Shown here: piece by piece, positions 1 through 9,951 of the stretch | Layout of the letters: each line of letters opens with the position of its first letter | How positions within the stretch are numbered: position 1 is the first letter of the stretch | Assembly: GCF_001547895.1 (NCBI RefSeq) | Contig: NZ_AP014627.1 | Location: 5,335,501-5,399,500, forward strand | DNA length: 64,000 nucleotides | Direction: 5' to 3' | DNA from: Pseudomonas sp. Os17 | Lineage (GTDB): Bacteria; Pseudomonadota; Gammaproteobacteria; Pseudomonadales; Pseudomonadaceae | The notes under the pieces: model-generated | Databases searched by the model: none | What the model saw: only the letters and a program-made list of their open reading frames with translations | What the model was told of the DNA's origin: nothing | Position numbers and translations under genes: made by a program

Positions 1-169
1 GCTGGAATTCAGCTTCCGCGGTCAGGTTGACGGTCAGTTCCTTGTCCTTGAACTCGAAGCTGCCCTTGCCCTTGAGGTCATAGCGGCGATCCAGTTCCTT
101 GACGGCGTTTTCCACCGCGTTGGTGACTTCGTGCTTGTCCAGTTCGGATACCACGTCAAACGACGGCAT
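1..169 (-). CDS. yajQ: YajQ family nucleotide-binding protein, N-terminal part (cut by window edge)
   Basis: The minus strand from the ATG at 169 reads [15 protein letters not shown] and continues open for 56 codons to the window edge, so only the first third of the protein is present. The start MPSFDVVSE and the following segment rich in [13 protein letters not shown] are the hallmark opening of YajQ. Members of this family bind RNA or nucleotides, and a Xanthomonas and a Pseudomonas homologue bind c-di-GMP; that is family knowledge, not seen here. A GGAGAG ribosome site precedes the ATG. It is divergent from panE, with 143 bp between the two starts. Confidence 0.93.
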   Translation of the reverse strand, partial: MPSFDVVSELDKHEVTNAVENAVKELDRRYDLKGKGSFEFKDKELTVNLTAEAEFQ

Positions 170-288
170 GTAATCTCTCCAAATAAAAAGGGGCGCTGTT
201 CAGAACATCGAACACGCCCGGCTTGCGGTTAAAATCCGCGCTCATTATAACGGGTCTTTCCCCTCCTTCACCGCGTGCCCTCCCCTGA

Positions 289-1230
<942 letters not shown>

Positions 1231-1275
1231 GCAGCGGCTACGCTGCCCACTTGCTCATTTCCAGCGATATAGCCG

Positions 1276-3312
1276 ATGCCATTGCGCCAGCGTCTCGAAA
1301 ACCTGCCCGTGGGCCAAAAGCTCCTGGCCGCCCTGCTCGTCTTGCTCACCACCGTACTGCTGGTCGCCAACCTGACCTTTATCAGCGCCGCCTACTGGAT
1401 CTCCCAGGAAAGCATGGCGCCCCAGGCCCTGCAGACCATTGGCCGACTGGTGTCCAATCCGATCCTGGCAACCCAGGCCCTCAACTCCCCCGAGGACGCA
1501 CAAAAGCTGCTGGATGAACTCGACAGCTATACCCCGCTGCGGGCAGCGGCCCTGTATGACGGCAAGGGTGTGCGCCTGGCGCAGTTGCAACACGGCGAAC
1601 ACCTCAAGCTGCCCGAGCGCTACCGCCATATCGAAGCCTGGCAATTGACCGAGTTTCGCAGCAACCAGATCATCACCCTGCCTCGCCCGGGCCAGGCTCC
1701 GGGGCATCTGCTGCTGGTCGCCACCAGCGAACTGCCGATGGCGTTCTATACCGGCACCCTCACCGCCAGCCTGGGGATCCTGATATTCAGCGTCTTGCTC
1801 TGGCTGATCATCGCCCGACAGATCAAGCGCCTGATCACCCAGCCGATCCACCAGCTCGAGGAACTGTCGCGCCAGGTGACCCGCGAGGAGAACTACTCAT
1901 TGCGTGCCTCCCGCGGCAACCACGATGAAATCGGCAGCCTGGCGGAAGCCTTCAACACCATGCTGTCGCGCATCGAAGCGCGGGAGCAGCAACTCAAGCG
2001 CGCGCGCGACGACTCCCAGGCCGCCTACGATCAGGCTCAGGGACTGGCTGAAGAAACCCGCCACACCAACCGCAAGCTGGAACTGGAAGTCCAGGTTCGC
2101 AGCAAGATCGAGAAGAAGCTCACCGGCTTCCAGAACTACCTCAACAGCATCATCGACTCCATGCCCTCGGCCCTGATCGCCCTGGACGAGCAACTGTACG
2201 TCACCCAATGGAACCAGGAAGCCAGTGCCCTGTCCGGCACTCGCCTGGACGAAGCCCTGAACCAGCCGATCTTCCTCGCCTTCGAACCGCTCAAGCCGTT
2301 CCTGCCGCAACTCAAGGAAACCGTCGAGCAACACACAGTGACCAAGGTCGAACGGGTGACCTGGGTCAAGGACGATGAGGCCCGGCATTACGCCCTGACC
2401 TTCTACCCGCTGATGGGCGGCGCCGGCCGTGGCGTGGTGATCCGTATCGACGACATCACCCAGCGCCTGTCCCTGGAAGAGATGATGGTGCAGTCGGAGA
2501 AGATGCTCTCGGTGGGAGGCCTGGCCGCCGGCATGGCCCATGAGATCAACAACCCCTTGGGGGCCATCCTGCACAACGTGCAGAACATCCGCCGTCGGCT
2601 GTCCCCGGAACTGCCGAAGAACCTCGAGCACGCACAACTGATCGGCGTCGAACTGCAAACCGTCAACCGCTACCTGGAAAGCCGCGAAGTGCCGCAGCTG
2701 CTCGATGGCATTCAGCAAGCCGGGGCCCGGGCCGCCAAGATCGTCACCCACATGCTCAGTTTCAGCCGCCGCAGCAATCGCCAGATGGCCCCCTGCGACC
2801 TGCCGGCGTTGATTGACCAGGCGGTGGAAATCGCCAGCAATGACTTCGACCTGGCCATCGGCTTCGACTTCAAGGGGCAGGCGATCATCCGCCAGTTCGA
2901 CCCGAACCTGGGGCCCGTGCCCGGCACCGCCAACGAACTGGAGCAAGTGTTGCTCAACCTGCTGAAGAACGCCGCCCAGGCCATCCACCAGCGTGAGGAC
3001 GATAGCGAACCCGGGCGCATCATCCTGCGCACCAAGCTGAATCCGCCCTGGGCGGAAATCCAGGTGGAAGACAACGGCATCGGCATGAGCGAAAGCGTGC
3101 GCAAGCGCACCTTCGAGCCCTTCTTCACCACCAAGGAGATCGGCCAGGGCACCGGACTCGGCCTTTCAGTGTCGTACTTCATCATCACCAACAACCACAA
3201 GGGGCAAATGGAAGTGCAATCGACCCGGGGCCAGGGCACCTGCTTTACCTTGCGCCTGCCCCTGGCCAGCAACCAGCCCCCGGTTCAAGAACCGCTACCA
3301 CTGGAGAACTAA
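1276..3312 (+). CDS. PAS-containing membrane sensor histidine kinase
   Basis: The 678-residue protein has a transmembrane helix at about 15-37, a periplasmic domain of about 120 residues, a second helix at about 160-180, HAMP to about 235, a coiled coil, a PAS domain at about 287-390, the HisKA helix with H422 in GGLAAGMAHEINNPLGA, and an HATPase domain with an N-box (LLNLLKNAAQAI), a G1 box (DNGIGM) and a G2 box (GTGLGLS). It should autophosphorylate in response to an unknown periplasmic signal. No response regulator gene is adjacent, so its partner is elsewhere. It ends two bases before the adenosyltransferase ATG and is probably cotranscribed with it. The ligand cannot be read from the sequence. 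Confidence 0.9.
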   Translation: MPLRQRLENLPVGQKLLAALLVLLTTVLLVANLTFISAAYWISQESMAPQALQTIGRLVSNPILATQALNSPEDAQKLLDELDSYTPLRAAALYDGKGVRLAQLQHGEHLKLPERYRHIEAWQLTEFRSNQIITLPRPGQAPGHLLLVATSELPMAFYTGTLTASLGILIFSVLLWLIIARQIKRLITQPIHQLEELSRQVTREENYSLRASRGNHDEIGSLAEAFNTMLSRIEAREQQLKRARDDSQAAYDQAQGLAEETRHTNRKLELEVQVRSKIEKKLTGFQNYLNSIIDSMPSALIALDEQLYVTQWNQEASALSGTRLDEALNQPIFLAFEPLKPFLPQLKETVEQHTVTKVERVTWVKDDEARHYALTFYPLMGGAGRGVVIRIDDITQRLSLEEMMVQSEKMLSVGGLAAGMAHEINNPLGAILHNVQNIRRRLSPELPKNLEHAQLIGVELQTVNRYLESREVPQLLDGIQQAGARAAKIVTHMLSFSRRSNRQMAPCDLPALIDQAVEIASNDFDLAIGFDFKGQAIIRQFDPNLGPVPGTANELEQVLLNLLKNAAQAIHQREDDSEPGRIILRTKLNPPWAEIQVEDNGIGMSESVRKRTFEPFFTTKEIGQGTGLGLSVSYFIITNNHKGQMEVQSTRGQGTCFTLRLPLASNQPPVQEPLPLEN

Positions 3313-3314
3313 GC

Positions 3315-3902
3315 ATGGGTTTTCGCTTGTCGAAGATTTACACCCGCACCGGCGACAAAGGCGAAACCGGACTCGGAGACGGCCGCCGGGTCGCCAAGGA
3401 TCATCCACGAGTGGAAGCCATCGGCGAAGTCGACACCTTGAACAGCCAGTTGGGACTGCTTCTGGCCGGCCTGGAGGAGCAAGCTGATGCCTGCACTGGC
3501 CTCAAGGAGATCATCGAGGTGTTGGCTCCCTGCCAACACCGGTTGTTCGATCTGGGGGGCGAACTGGCTATGCCGGTGTATCAGGCGCTGAACGCGGCCG
3601 AGGTGGAGCGCCTTGAGGCGGCCATCGATATCTGGAATGAGGAACTGGGGCCCCTGGAGAACTTCATCCTGCCCGGCGGTTCGTCGCTGATCGCCCAGGC
3701 TCACGTTTGCCGCAGCCTGGCGCGCAGCGCCGAGCGTCGCTGCCAACACCTGAATGCCGTGGAACCCTTGCAGGGAGTGGGACTGGCCTACATCAATCGC
3801 CTGTCGGATCTGCTGTTTGTCGCGGCCCGGCTGATTGCCAAGCGCCAAGGCATCGCGGAAATCCTCTGGCAGGCCGCCGCCAAGCCCGCCCCCTCTGCGT
3901 AG
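3315..3902 (+). CDS. Cob(I)yrinic acid a,c-diamide / cob(I)alamin adenosyltransferase, PduO type
   Basis: The 195-residue protein starts KIYTRTGDKGETGLGDGRRV, the ATP-binding signature of PduO-type ATP:corrinoid adenosyltransferases, and later carries the C-terminal helix with RSAERRCQHL typical of the trimer's active site. It transfers the 5'-deoxyadenosyl group of ATP to cob(I)alamin to make coenzyme B12. It is all-helical and cytoplasmic with no signal peptide. The ATG lies two bases after the kinase stop codon, implying cotranscription. Its TAG stop codon is the first three bases of a REP palindrome, so the repeat lies directly against the reading frame. Confidence 0.92.
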   Translation: MGFRLSKIYTRTGDKGETGLGDGRRVAKDHPRVEAIGEVDTLNSQLGLLLAGLEEQADACTGLKEIIEVLAPCQHRLFDLGGELAMPVYQALNAAEVERLEAAIDIWNEELGPLENFILPGGSSLIAQAHVCRSLARSAERRCQHLNAVEPLQGVGLAYINRLSDLLFVAARLIAKRQGIAEILWQAAAKPAPSA

Positions 3903-3925
3903 GAGCCGGCTGTCGGCGAAAGGAT
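3898..3925 (+). repeat. REP palindrome touching the adenosyltransferase stop codon
   Basis: The sequence GTAGGAGCCGGCTGTCGGCG followed by AAAGG has the imperfect GCCGGC/GTCGGC palindrome and TAGGAGCC head of the Pseudomonas REP family. A related copy in opposite orientation lies at 5021-5045. The TAG of this repeat is the stop codon of the gene that ends at 3902. Confidence 0.7.
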
Positions 3926-4015
3926 CCACGAATCTTGGGCAACGGTTGACGACGCCTCAACTGGCAAGCCAGTTGCCACCTGGAGCGTTGCTGGCCCGTG
4001 CTGACACGGCGCTCT

Positions 4016-4960
4016 TCAGTCCTGCGGCCAGAAGGCGCGGATTCCGGCAACCCCCTGAGCACCGACGTCCCAGGCTTGCTGACACTCGGCAGGCCCGACA
4101 CCGCCCAGCAGATACACCGGCCTGTTGAAACCGTTGATCAGCTGCTGCGCCTGCTCCCAGCCCAGGGGCTGGGCGTCGGGGTGAGTCTGGGTCGGCTGCA
4201 GCGGTGACAGGGTCACAAAGTCCACATCCATCTGCTGTGCCAGGGACAACTCTTCGGCATTGTGACAAGAGGCCGCCAGCCAGCGGTCCTTGCCGAAGGG
4301 GCGCCCGGCGCTGGCGTACTTGCGCAACTGTGCCGAGGTGATATGCCAACCCGCCGAGGGGAAGTCCCCCAACCACTCGAAGGGCCCCTTGAGCATCAAC
4401 TGCGCCTTGCCGGCACACAGGCCCACGGCATCCACCGCCAGATCACGGTATTGCGGATCGTAACCGCCGGGAGCACGCAACTGGATCAGCTTGCTGCCCT
4501 GGGCAATGGCCTTCTGCATGCCACGCAGCAAGGCCGGGGTTTCCAGACCTTCCGGGGTGATCAGGTAGTGCGCCGGCAGACGCGCGGCAGCGACGATCGG
4601 CTGATTGGCCGCCGGAAACTCATAGTCGGTCAACTCACGAGGACTGACCCAGGCCAGAGGCTGGCCTTCGACGCCGTGAGGCTCGCCACTGAATGCCGAG
4701 ACTTCCCAGACATCCAGCAACACTTGTTTATCCGGGTAATCGTGCTGCACCTTGATCAGCGGGCGCGCCGCCTGTACGGCGATCCCCAACTCTTCCTGCA
4801 GCTCGCGGACCAGTGCGGCATTGACCGCTTCGCCGGCCTCGACCTTGCCTCCGGGAAACTCCCACAGGCCCCCTTGATGTTGAGTGTCGGCACGCCGGGC
4901 AATCAGGATCTTGCCGCTGGCATCCCGGATAACGGCCGCAGCCACATGGACTCGTTTCAC
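4016..4960 (-). CDS. Nudix hydrolase (MutT-like) fused to a ThiE/TenI-like domain
   Basis: The GTG at 4960, preceded by an AGGAAAC ribosome site, gives a 314-residue protein. Residues 1-130 are a MutT-like Nudix domain with a perfect Nudix box at 38-60 (G38, E44, R52-E53, E56-E57, G59). From about 140 onward follows a thiamine-phosphate-synthase/TenI-like barrel with KLIQLRAPG, DFVTLSPLQPTQTHP and YLLGGVGP motifs. MutT proteins remove 8-oxo-dGTP from the nucleotide pool; the role of the second domain in this fusion is not established. It lies downstream of argJ and secA on the same strand, a conserved Pseudomonas order. An upstream extension of the frame lacks a plausible start. Confidence 0.88.
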   Translation of the reverse strand: MKRVHVAAAVIRDASGKILIARRADTQHQGGLWEFPGGKVEAGEAVNAALVRELQEELGIAVQAARPLIKVQHDYPDKQVLLDVWEVSAFSGEPHGVEGQPLAWVSPRELTDYEFPAANQPIVAAARLPAHYLITPEGLETPALLRGMQKAIAQGSKLIQLRAPGGYDPQYRDLAVDAVGLCAGKAQLMLKGPFEWLGDFPSAGWHITSAQLRKYASAGRPFGKDRWLAASCHNAEELSLAQQMDVDFVTLSPLQPTQTHPDAQPLGWEQAQQLINGFNRPVYLLGGVGPAECQQAWDVGAQGVAGIRAFWPQD

Positions 4961-5020
4961 CGCGCTGTTTCCTCTGATCAGGCATTGGGCCGGGCCCTTG
5001 CGGGCCGGGCATTGGATCTG

Positions 5021-5045
5021 CGCTTCGCCGGCAAGCCGGCTCCAA
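5021..5045 (-). repeat. REP palindrome between argJ and the Nudix gene
   Basis: On the minus strand this reads GTTGGAGCCGGCTTGCCGGC followed by GAAGC, matching the copy at 3898-3925 apart from the loop. It lies in the 116-bp spacer between the argJ stop and the GTG of the Nudix gene. Confidence 0.7.
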
Positions 5046-5076
5046 CAGGGCGGGAGCGGCGTTGCCGGCGAGGTAC

Positions 5077-6294
5077 TTAGGTGCGGTATTCCGCGTTGAT
5101 CTTCACGTATTCGTGGGACAGATCGGTGGTCCAGATGGTTTCGCTGCAAGCACCACGACCCAGTTCGATGCGGATGGTGATCTCTTCCTGCTGCATCACT
5201 GCGGCGCCCTGGGCTTCGGTGTAACTGGCAGCCCGCGCGCCACGGCTGGCGATGCACACTTCGCCAAGGAACACATCGATCTTGCTGACGTCCAGGTCCG
5301 CCACGCCGGCACGGCCCACGGCCGCGAGGATGCGACCCCAGTTCGGGTCGGAGGCGAACAGCGCGGTCTTGATCAGCGGCGAGTGCGCCACGGTGTAGCC
5401 CACGTCGAGGCATTCCTGGTGAGTAGCGCCGCCGTTGACTTCAACGGTGACGAACTTGGTCGCGCCTTCGCCGTCACGGACGATGGCCTGGGCCACTTCC
5501 ATGCACACCTCGAACACGGCCTGCTTCAGGGCTGCGAACAGCGGCCCCTCGGCCCGGGTGATTTCCGGCAGATTGGCCTGACCGGTGGCGATCAGCATGC
5601 AGCAGTCGTTGGTGGAGGTATCGCCGTCGATGGTGATGCGGTTGAAGGATTTGTTGGCACCGTCCAGCAACAGGTTCTGCAGCACTTCGCGGGAGACTTT
5701 GGCGTCGGTGGCGATGTAGCCAAGCATGGTGGCCATGTTGGGACGGATCATCCCCGCGCCCTTGCTGATACCGGTCACGGTGACGGTCACGCCATCGTGC
5801 TGGAACTGACGACTGGCGCCCTTGGGCAGAGTGTCGGTGGTCATGATCCCGGTGGCGGCGGCGGCCCAGTTGTCCACCGACAGGTCATCCAGCGCGGCTT
5901 GCAGGGCGCCTTCGATTTTCTCTACCGGCAGCGGCTCGCCGATCACGCCAGTGGAGTACGGCAGCACGGCGCTGGCATCGACTCCGGTCAGCTCCGCCAG
6001 CTTGGCGCAGGTGCGCTGGGCTGCGGCCAGGCCTGGCTCGCCGGTACCCGCGTTGGCATTGCCGGTATTGGTCAGCAGATAGCGCACCGGCCCCTGTACC
6101 CGCTGCTTGGCCAGGATCACCGGCGCCGCGCAGAACGCATTGAGGGTGAACACGCCGGCCACGGTGGAGCCTTCGACGCAGCGCATGACCACCACATCCT
6201 TGCGCCCCGGGCGCTTGATGCCGGCCGAAGCGATACCGAGCTCGAAGCCGGCAACCGGGTGCAACGTAGGCAAAGGACCAAGACCAACAGCCAT
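5077..6294 (-). CDS. argJ: Bifunctional glutamate N-acetyltransferase / N-acetylglutamate synthase (ArgJ)
   Basis: The 405-residue protein begins [13 protein letters not shown] after an AGAGGAGC ribosome site; an ATG 30 bases upstream lacks one. ArgJ recycles the acetyl group from N-acetylornithine to glutamate in arginine synthesis, and bifunctional members also use acetyl-CoA. The family's self-cleavage site is present in the MATML segment, so T189 should become the N-terminal nucleophile of the beta chain. The [11 protein letters not shown] and NANAGTG motifs are also present, and the end [15 protein letters not shown] is typical. It lies downstream of secA on the same strand, separated by a terminator-like hairpin. 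Length equals that of other pseudomonad ArgJ proteins. Confidence 0.96.
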   Translation of the reverse strand: MAVGLGPLPTLHPVAGFELGIASAGIKRPGRKDVVVMRCVEGSTVAGVFTLNAFCAAPVILAKQRVQGPVRYLLTNTGNANAGTGEPGLAAAQRTCAKLAELTGVDASAVLPYSTGVIGEPLPVEKIEGALQAALDDLSVDNWAAAATGIMTTDTLPKGASRQFQHDGVTVTVTGISKGAGMIRPNMATMLGYIATDAKVSREVLQNLLLDGANKSFNRITIDGDTSTNDCCMLIATGQANLPEITRAEGPLFAALKQAVFEVCMEVAQAIVRDGEGATKFVTVEVNGGATHQECLDVGYTVAHSPLIKTALFASDPNWGRILAAVGRAGVADLDVSKIDVFLGEVCIASRGARAASYTEAQGAAVMQQEEITIRIELGRGACSETIWTTDLSHEYVKINAEYRT

Positions 6295-6323
6295 GAATGC
6301 GCTCCTCTTATCAGGTGTCTGCA

Positions 6324-6346
6324 CCGTCGTCTCAAAAGACGGTGTT
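6324..6346 (-). other. Hairpin in the argJ leader
   Basis: CACCGTC and GACGGTG form a 7-bp perfect stem around a 9-base loop, 30 bp upstream of the argJ ATG on the minus strand. There is no U-run directly after it in the minus direction, so it is not a standard terminator. It may shape the leader of the argJ mRNA; no function is shown. Confidence 0.35.
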
Positions 6347-6354
6347 GCAAATGG

Positions 6355-6391
6355 AAAAACGCCGCGACGGCTGATGCCGTCACGGCGTGGG
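6355..6391 (-). terminator. Rho-independent terminator after secA
   Basis: Read on the minus strand, CGCCGTGACGGC pairs with GCCGTCGCGGCG across an ATCA loop with one mismatch and is followed by TTTTT. It lies 24 bp after the secA stop codon, so argJ probably has its own promoter or depends on read-through. Confidence 0.8.
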
Positions 6392-6414
6392 TGTTTCAGT
6401 GTCTGGCGAGGATC

Positions 6415-9156
6415 TTAGTTGATCTGGCCGTGACAGTGTTTGAACTTCTTGCCCGAACCGCAGTAGCACAGCTCGTTGCGGCCCAGCTTCTGTTCGTTGC
6501 GCACTGGCGCGGAGGCCAGGGCGACATCCACATCAACCCCTTCTTCCAGGGCTTCAGGCTGATCCAGACCCGGAGCTTCGGCGTGTTCGAACTGCATGCG
6601 CTGAGCCAGTGCCTCGGCTTCCTGACGCAGGCGCGCCTCTTCTTCGGCCGGGTCTTCGCGACGCACCTGGACGTGGGACAGTACGCGGATCGAATCGCGC
6701 TTGATGGAGTCCAGCAACTCGGAGAACAGGGTGAAGGACTCGCGCTTGTACTCCTGCTTCGGGTTCTTCTGTGCATAACCGCGCAGGTGGATACCGTGAC
6801 GCAGGTGATCCATGGTCGACAGGTGGTCTTTCCACAAGTCGTCCAGTACCCGCAGCACGATCTGCTTCTCGAAGGTGCGCAGCGCTTCGGCGCCGGCCTG
6901 ATCTTCCTTCTCGTTGTACGCGGCGATCAGTTCGTTGAGCAGTTTCTCGCGCAGGGTTTCTTCGTACAGGTGGTCGTCTTCATCAAGCCATTGCTGAATC
7001 GGCAGGCTGACCCCGAAGCCGCTCTGGATGGCCTCTTCCAGACCCGCCACGTCCCACTGTTCCGGCAGGGATTGGGGAGGAATATGCGCACTGACGGTAG
7101 CGTTGAGCACGTCCTGGCGGAAATCGGCGATGGTTTCGCCAATGTTGTCCGCCGCCAACAAGGTGTTGCGCATGTGATAGATCACTTTACGCTGCTCGTT
7201 GTTGACGTCGTCGAACTCCAGCAGTTGCTTGCGGATGTCGAAGTTGCGGCCTTCAACCTTGCGCTGGGCCTTCTCGATGGCGTTGGTCACCATGCGGTGC
7301 TCGATCGCTTCACCGGACTGCATGCCCAGGGCCTTCATGAAGTTCTTCACCCGATCCGAGGCGAAGATGCGCATCAGGCTGTCTTCCAGGGACAGGTAGA
7401 AACGGCTGGAGCCGGCGTCACCCTGGCGACCGGCACGGCCACGCAGCTGGTTGTCGATACGGCGCGATTCGTGACGTTCGGAGGCGATCACCTGCAGGCC
7501 ACCGGACTCCAGCACCTGCTGGTGACGCTTCTGCCAGTCGGCCTTGATCTGGGCGATCTGCTCAGGGGTCGGGTTTTCCAGGGAAGCGACTTCCACTTCC
7601 CAGTTGCCGCCCAGCAGGATGTCGGTACCACGGCCGGCCATGTTGGTAGCGATGGTCAGTGCTCCCGGGCGACCGGCCTGGGCGATGATTTCCGCTTCCT
7701 TCTCGTGGAACTTGGCGTTCAGAACCTTGTGTTCGATGCCTTCCTTTTGCAGCAGGTTGGACATGTGCTCGGAGGTTTCGATGGTCGCGGTACCTACCAG
7801 CACCGGACGCCCCTGAGCCATGCATTCCTTGATGTCGTTGATGATCGCGGCGTACTTCTCGTCCGCGGTCAGGAACACCAAGTCGTTGTAGTCCTTACGG
7901 GCCAGCGGCTTGTTCGGTGGAATCACCATCACCTGCAGGCCGTAGATCTGATGGAATTCGAAAGCTTCGGTGTCGGCGGTACCGGTCATGCCGGACAGCT
8001 TGGTGTACAGGCGGAAGTAGTTCTGGAAAGTGGTCGATGCCAGGGTCTGGCTCTCGGCCTGGATGTTGAGGTTTTCCTTGGCCTCGATGGCCTGGTGCAG
8101 GCCTTCGGACAGACGACGACCCGGCATGGTACGGCCGGTGTGTTCGTCCACCAGGACCACTTGGCCATCCTGAACGATGTACTCGACGTTGCGGTTGAAC
8201 AGCTTGTGCGCACGCAGGCCGGCATAGACGTGAGTCAGCAAGCCCAGGTTGTGCGCCGAGTACAGGCTTTCGCCTTCCGCCAGCAGGCCGACCTGAGTCA
8301 GCATCTCTTCGATGAACTGGTGGCCGGCTTCGTTGAGTTCGACCTGACGGGTCTTCTCGTCGACAGTGAAGTGACCGGCCTTGGTGACCTGGCCTTCCAC
8401 TTCCTCGATGTGCTGTTCCAGACGCGGGATCAGCTTGTTGATTTCGGTGTACAGGCGAGAACTGTCTTCAGCCTGGCCGGAAATGATCAACGGGGTACGG
8501 GCTTCGTCGATGAGGATCGAGTCGACTTCGTCGATCACGGCAAAATTGAGCTCGCGCTGGAACTTGTCTTCCATGCTGAAAGCCATGTTGTCGCGCAGGT
8601 AGTCGAAACCGAATTCGTTGTTGGTGCCGTAGGTGATGTCGGCGGCGTAGGCGGCACGCTTCTCTTCAGGCGGCTGGAACGGCGTGACCACGCCAACAGT
8701 CAGGCCGAGGAATTCGTACAGCGGACGCATCCAGTTGGCGTCACGACGAGCCAGGTAGTCGTTCACCGTCACAACGTGCACGCCCTTGCCGGACAGTGCG
8801 TTGAGGTAGACGCCCAGGGTTGCCACCAGGGTCTTGCCTTCACCGGTGCGCATTTCGGCGATCTTGCCTTCATGCAAGGTCATGCCACCGATCAACTGCA
8901 CGTCGAAGTGACGCATTCCCATGACGCGCTTACCGGCTTCACGGGCGACCGCGAAGGCTTCGGGAAGCAGTTTGTCGAGGGTTTCACCCTTGGCGATACG
9001 GGCCTTGAACTCGGCGGTCTTGGCGCGCAATTGATCGTCCGAAAGGGCCACCATTTGCTCTTCGAAGGCATTGACGATCTGTACCGTCTTGAGCATGCGT
9101 TTGACTTCACGCTCGTTCTTGCTTCCAAAAAGTTTCTTTAACAAAGGCGCAAACAT
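6415..9156 (-). CDS. secA: Preprotein translocase ATPase SecA
   Basis: The 913-residue protein begins [17 protein letters not shown], taken as the start because SecA N-termini begin here and the upstream ATG adds only six residues. It carries the Walker A motif MRTGEGKT, the [11 protein letters not shown]alker B segment, the preprotein cross-linking and helicase domains with [10 protein letters not shown] and GRGTDI motifs, and a C-terminal zinc finger [13 protein letters not shown] that binds SecB and phospholipid. It drives export through SecYEG using ATP. Length and domain order are normal. It is divergent from dciA, and argJ follows on the same strand. Confidence 0.98.
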   Translation of the reverse strand: MFAPLLKKLFGSKNEREVKRMLKTVQIVNAFEEQMVALSDDQLRAKTAEFKARIAKGETLDKLLPEAFAVAREAGKRVMGMRHFDVQLIGGMTLHEGKIAEMRTGEGKTLVATLGVYLNALSGKGVHVVTVNDYLARRDANWMRPLYEFLGLTVGVVTPFQPPEEKRAAYAADITYGTNNEFGFDYLRDNMAFSMEDKFQRELNFAVIDEVDSILIDEARTPLIISGQAEDSSRLYTEINKLIPRLEQHIEEVEGQVTKAGHFTVDEKTRQVELNEAGHQFIEEMLTQVGLLAEGESLYSAHNLGLLTHVYAGLRAHKLFNRNVEYIVQDGQVVLVDEHTGRTMPGRRLSEGLHQAIEAKENLNIQAESQTLASTTFQNYFRLYTKLSGMTGTADTEAFEFHQIYGLQVMVIPPNKPLARKDYNDLVFLTADEKYAAIINDIKECMAQGRPVLVGTATIETSEHMSNLLQKEGIEHKVLNAKFHEKEAEIIAQAGRPGALTIATNMAGRGTDILLGGNWEVEVASLENPTPEQIAQIKADWQKRHQQVLESGGLQVIASERHESRRIDNQLRGRAGRQGDAGSSRFYLSLEDSLMRIFASDRVKNFMKALGMQSGEAIEHRMVTNAIEKAQRKVEGRNFDIRKQLLEFDDVNNEQRKVIYHMRNTLLAADNIGETIADFRQDVLNATVSAHIPPQSLPEQWDVAGLEEAIQSGFGVSLPIQQWLDEDDHLYEETLREKLLNELIAAYNEKEDQAGAEALRTFEKQIVLRVLDDLWKDHLSTMDHLRHGIHLRGYAQKNPKQEYKRESFTLFSELLDSIKRDSIRVLSHVQVRREDPAEEEARLRQEAEALAQRMQFEHAEAPGLDQPEALEEGVDVDVALASAPVRNEQKLGRNELCYCGSGKKFKHCHGQIN

Positions 9157-9478
9157 ATCGGCAGGATCTTCCACACATAGGGTTGGAGGGCGGCCCCGTG
9201 AGTCGCCCGAGCAGCCCTCATGGCCGCATGCGAACGAGCATTCTACCCGGAAACGATGGTGAGGAAAGTGGCGTTATTCCACGATGCTGGCACAGCGCTG
9301 TGACGGGGCTCACCTAAAATAAGGGCTTTTTGCCGAACTTCAAGCCCATTCCCCCCCGAAGTTAATGATTACGATCAGCAAAGCGCGAGAAAGTCGTCAG
9401 AGTACGAAAAAGCGATGAGCCCGGCGGCCGGGACGCTTTCTGCTACCATGGCGCCTCTGTAACTTCAGGTGTCTGACC
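9157..9478. other. Divergent spacer between secA and dciA
   Basis: This 322-bp spacer holds the promoters of both genes. A TGC-TACCAT sequence at 9441-9449 could be an extended -10 for dciA, but no convincing -35 precedes it. A run TAAAATAAGGGCTTTTTG at about 9315 is AT-rich. No open frame with a ribosome site and no palindrome of note was found. Confidence 0.4.
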
Positions 9479-9934
9479 ATGGCATTTCGCCCCCTTACGG
9501 CACGCGCGCCCGCCGTTCTTCTTCGCGAAGCCAAGCCTCTGAAAGCCATACTCGGCCACGCTCAGCGCCTGGCGCACCTGCAGCGCCTGCTGGAGAGCCA
9601 GTTGCAACCGGCGGCTCGCGAACATTGCCACGTCGCTTCATGGCGCGAAGGCAGCCTGTTGCTGATCGTCACCGACGGTCACTGGGCCACGCGCCTGCGC
9701 TATCAGCAAAAGCGCCTGCAGCGCCAATTGCAGGAGTTCAACGAATTCAGCAACCTGACGCGCATTCTGTTCAAGGTTCAGCCGCCCACGGTCCAGCAAG
9801 GCGCGGTGGGGCACACAATGGACCTGTCGAACAATGCCGCCGAAACCATCCAGGCCACCGCCGAAGGCATAAGCGATCCCAACTTGCGCGCCGCCCTGGA
9901 GCGCCTGGCCAGCCACGCCAAGCCGCGAGGCTGA
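9479..9934 (+). CDS. dciA: DciA-like DUF721 protein (replicative helicase loader family)
   Basis: The 151-residue protein shows the DUF721 pattern: a basic N-terminal stretch, then an LLESQLQPAAREHCHVASWREGSLLLIV segment (shown here only as its position, residues about 39-66), then WATRLRYQQKRLQRQL. DciA-type proteins interact with DnaB helicase in bacteria that lack DnaC. That function is known for the family and inferred here. The position next to secA on the divergent strand is the usual pseudomonad one. The C-terminal third, from about residue 105, is low in conserved features and probably flexible. No signal peptide or membrane helix is present. Confidence 0.75.
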   Translation: MAFRPLTARAPAVLLREAKPLKAILGHAQRLAHLQRLLESQLQPAAREHCHVASWREGSLLLIVTDGHWATRLRYQQKRLQRQLQEFNEFSNLTRILFKVQPPTVQQGAVGHTMDLSNNAAETIQATAEGISDPNLRAALERLASHAKPRG

Positions 9935-9951
9935 CCCGGACACACCCGGCT

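Noticed and set aside
5062..9141. A 1359-codon open frame on the plus strand
   Set aside because: It lies entirely opposite argJ and secA and arises from high GC at third positions; its translation is low-complexity V/H/Q/G-rich with no domain.
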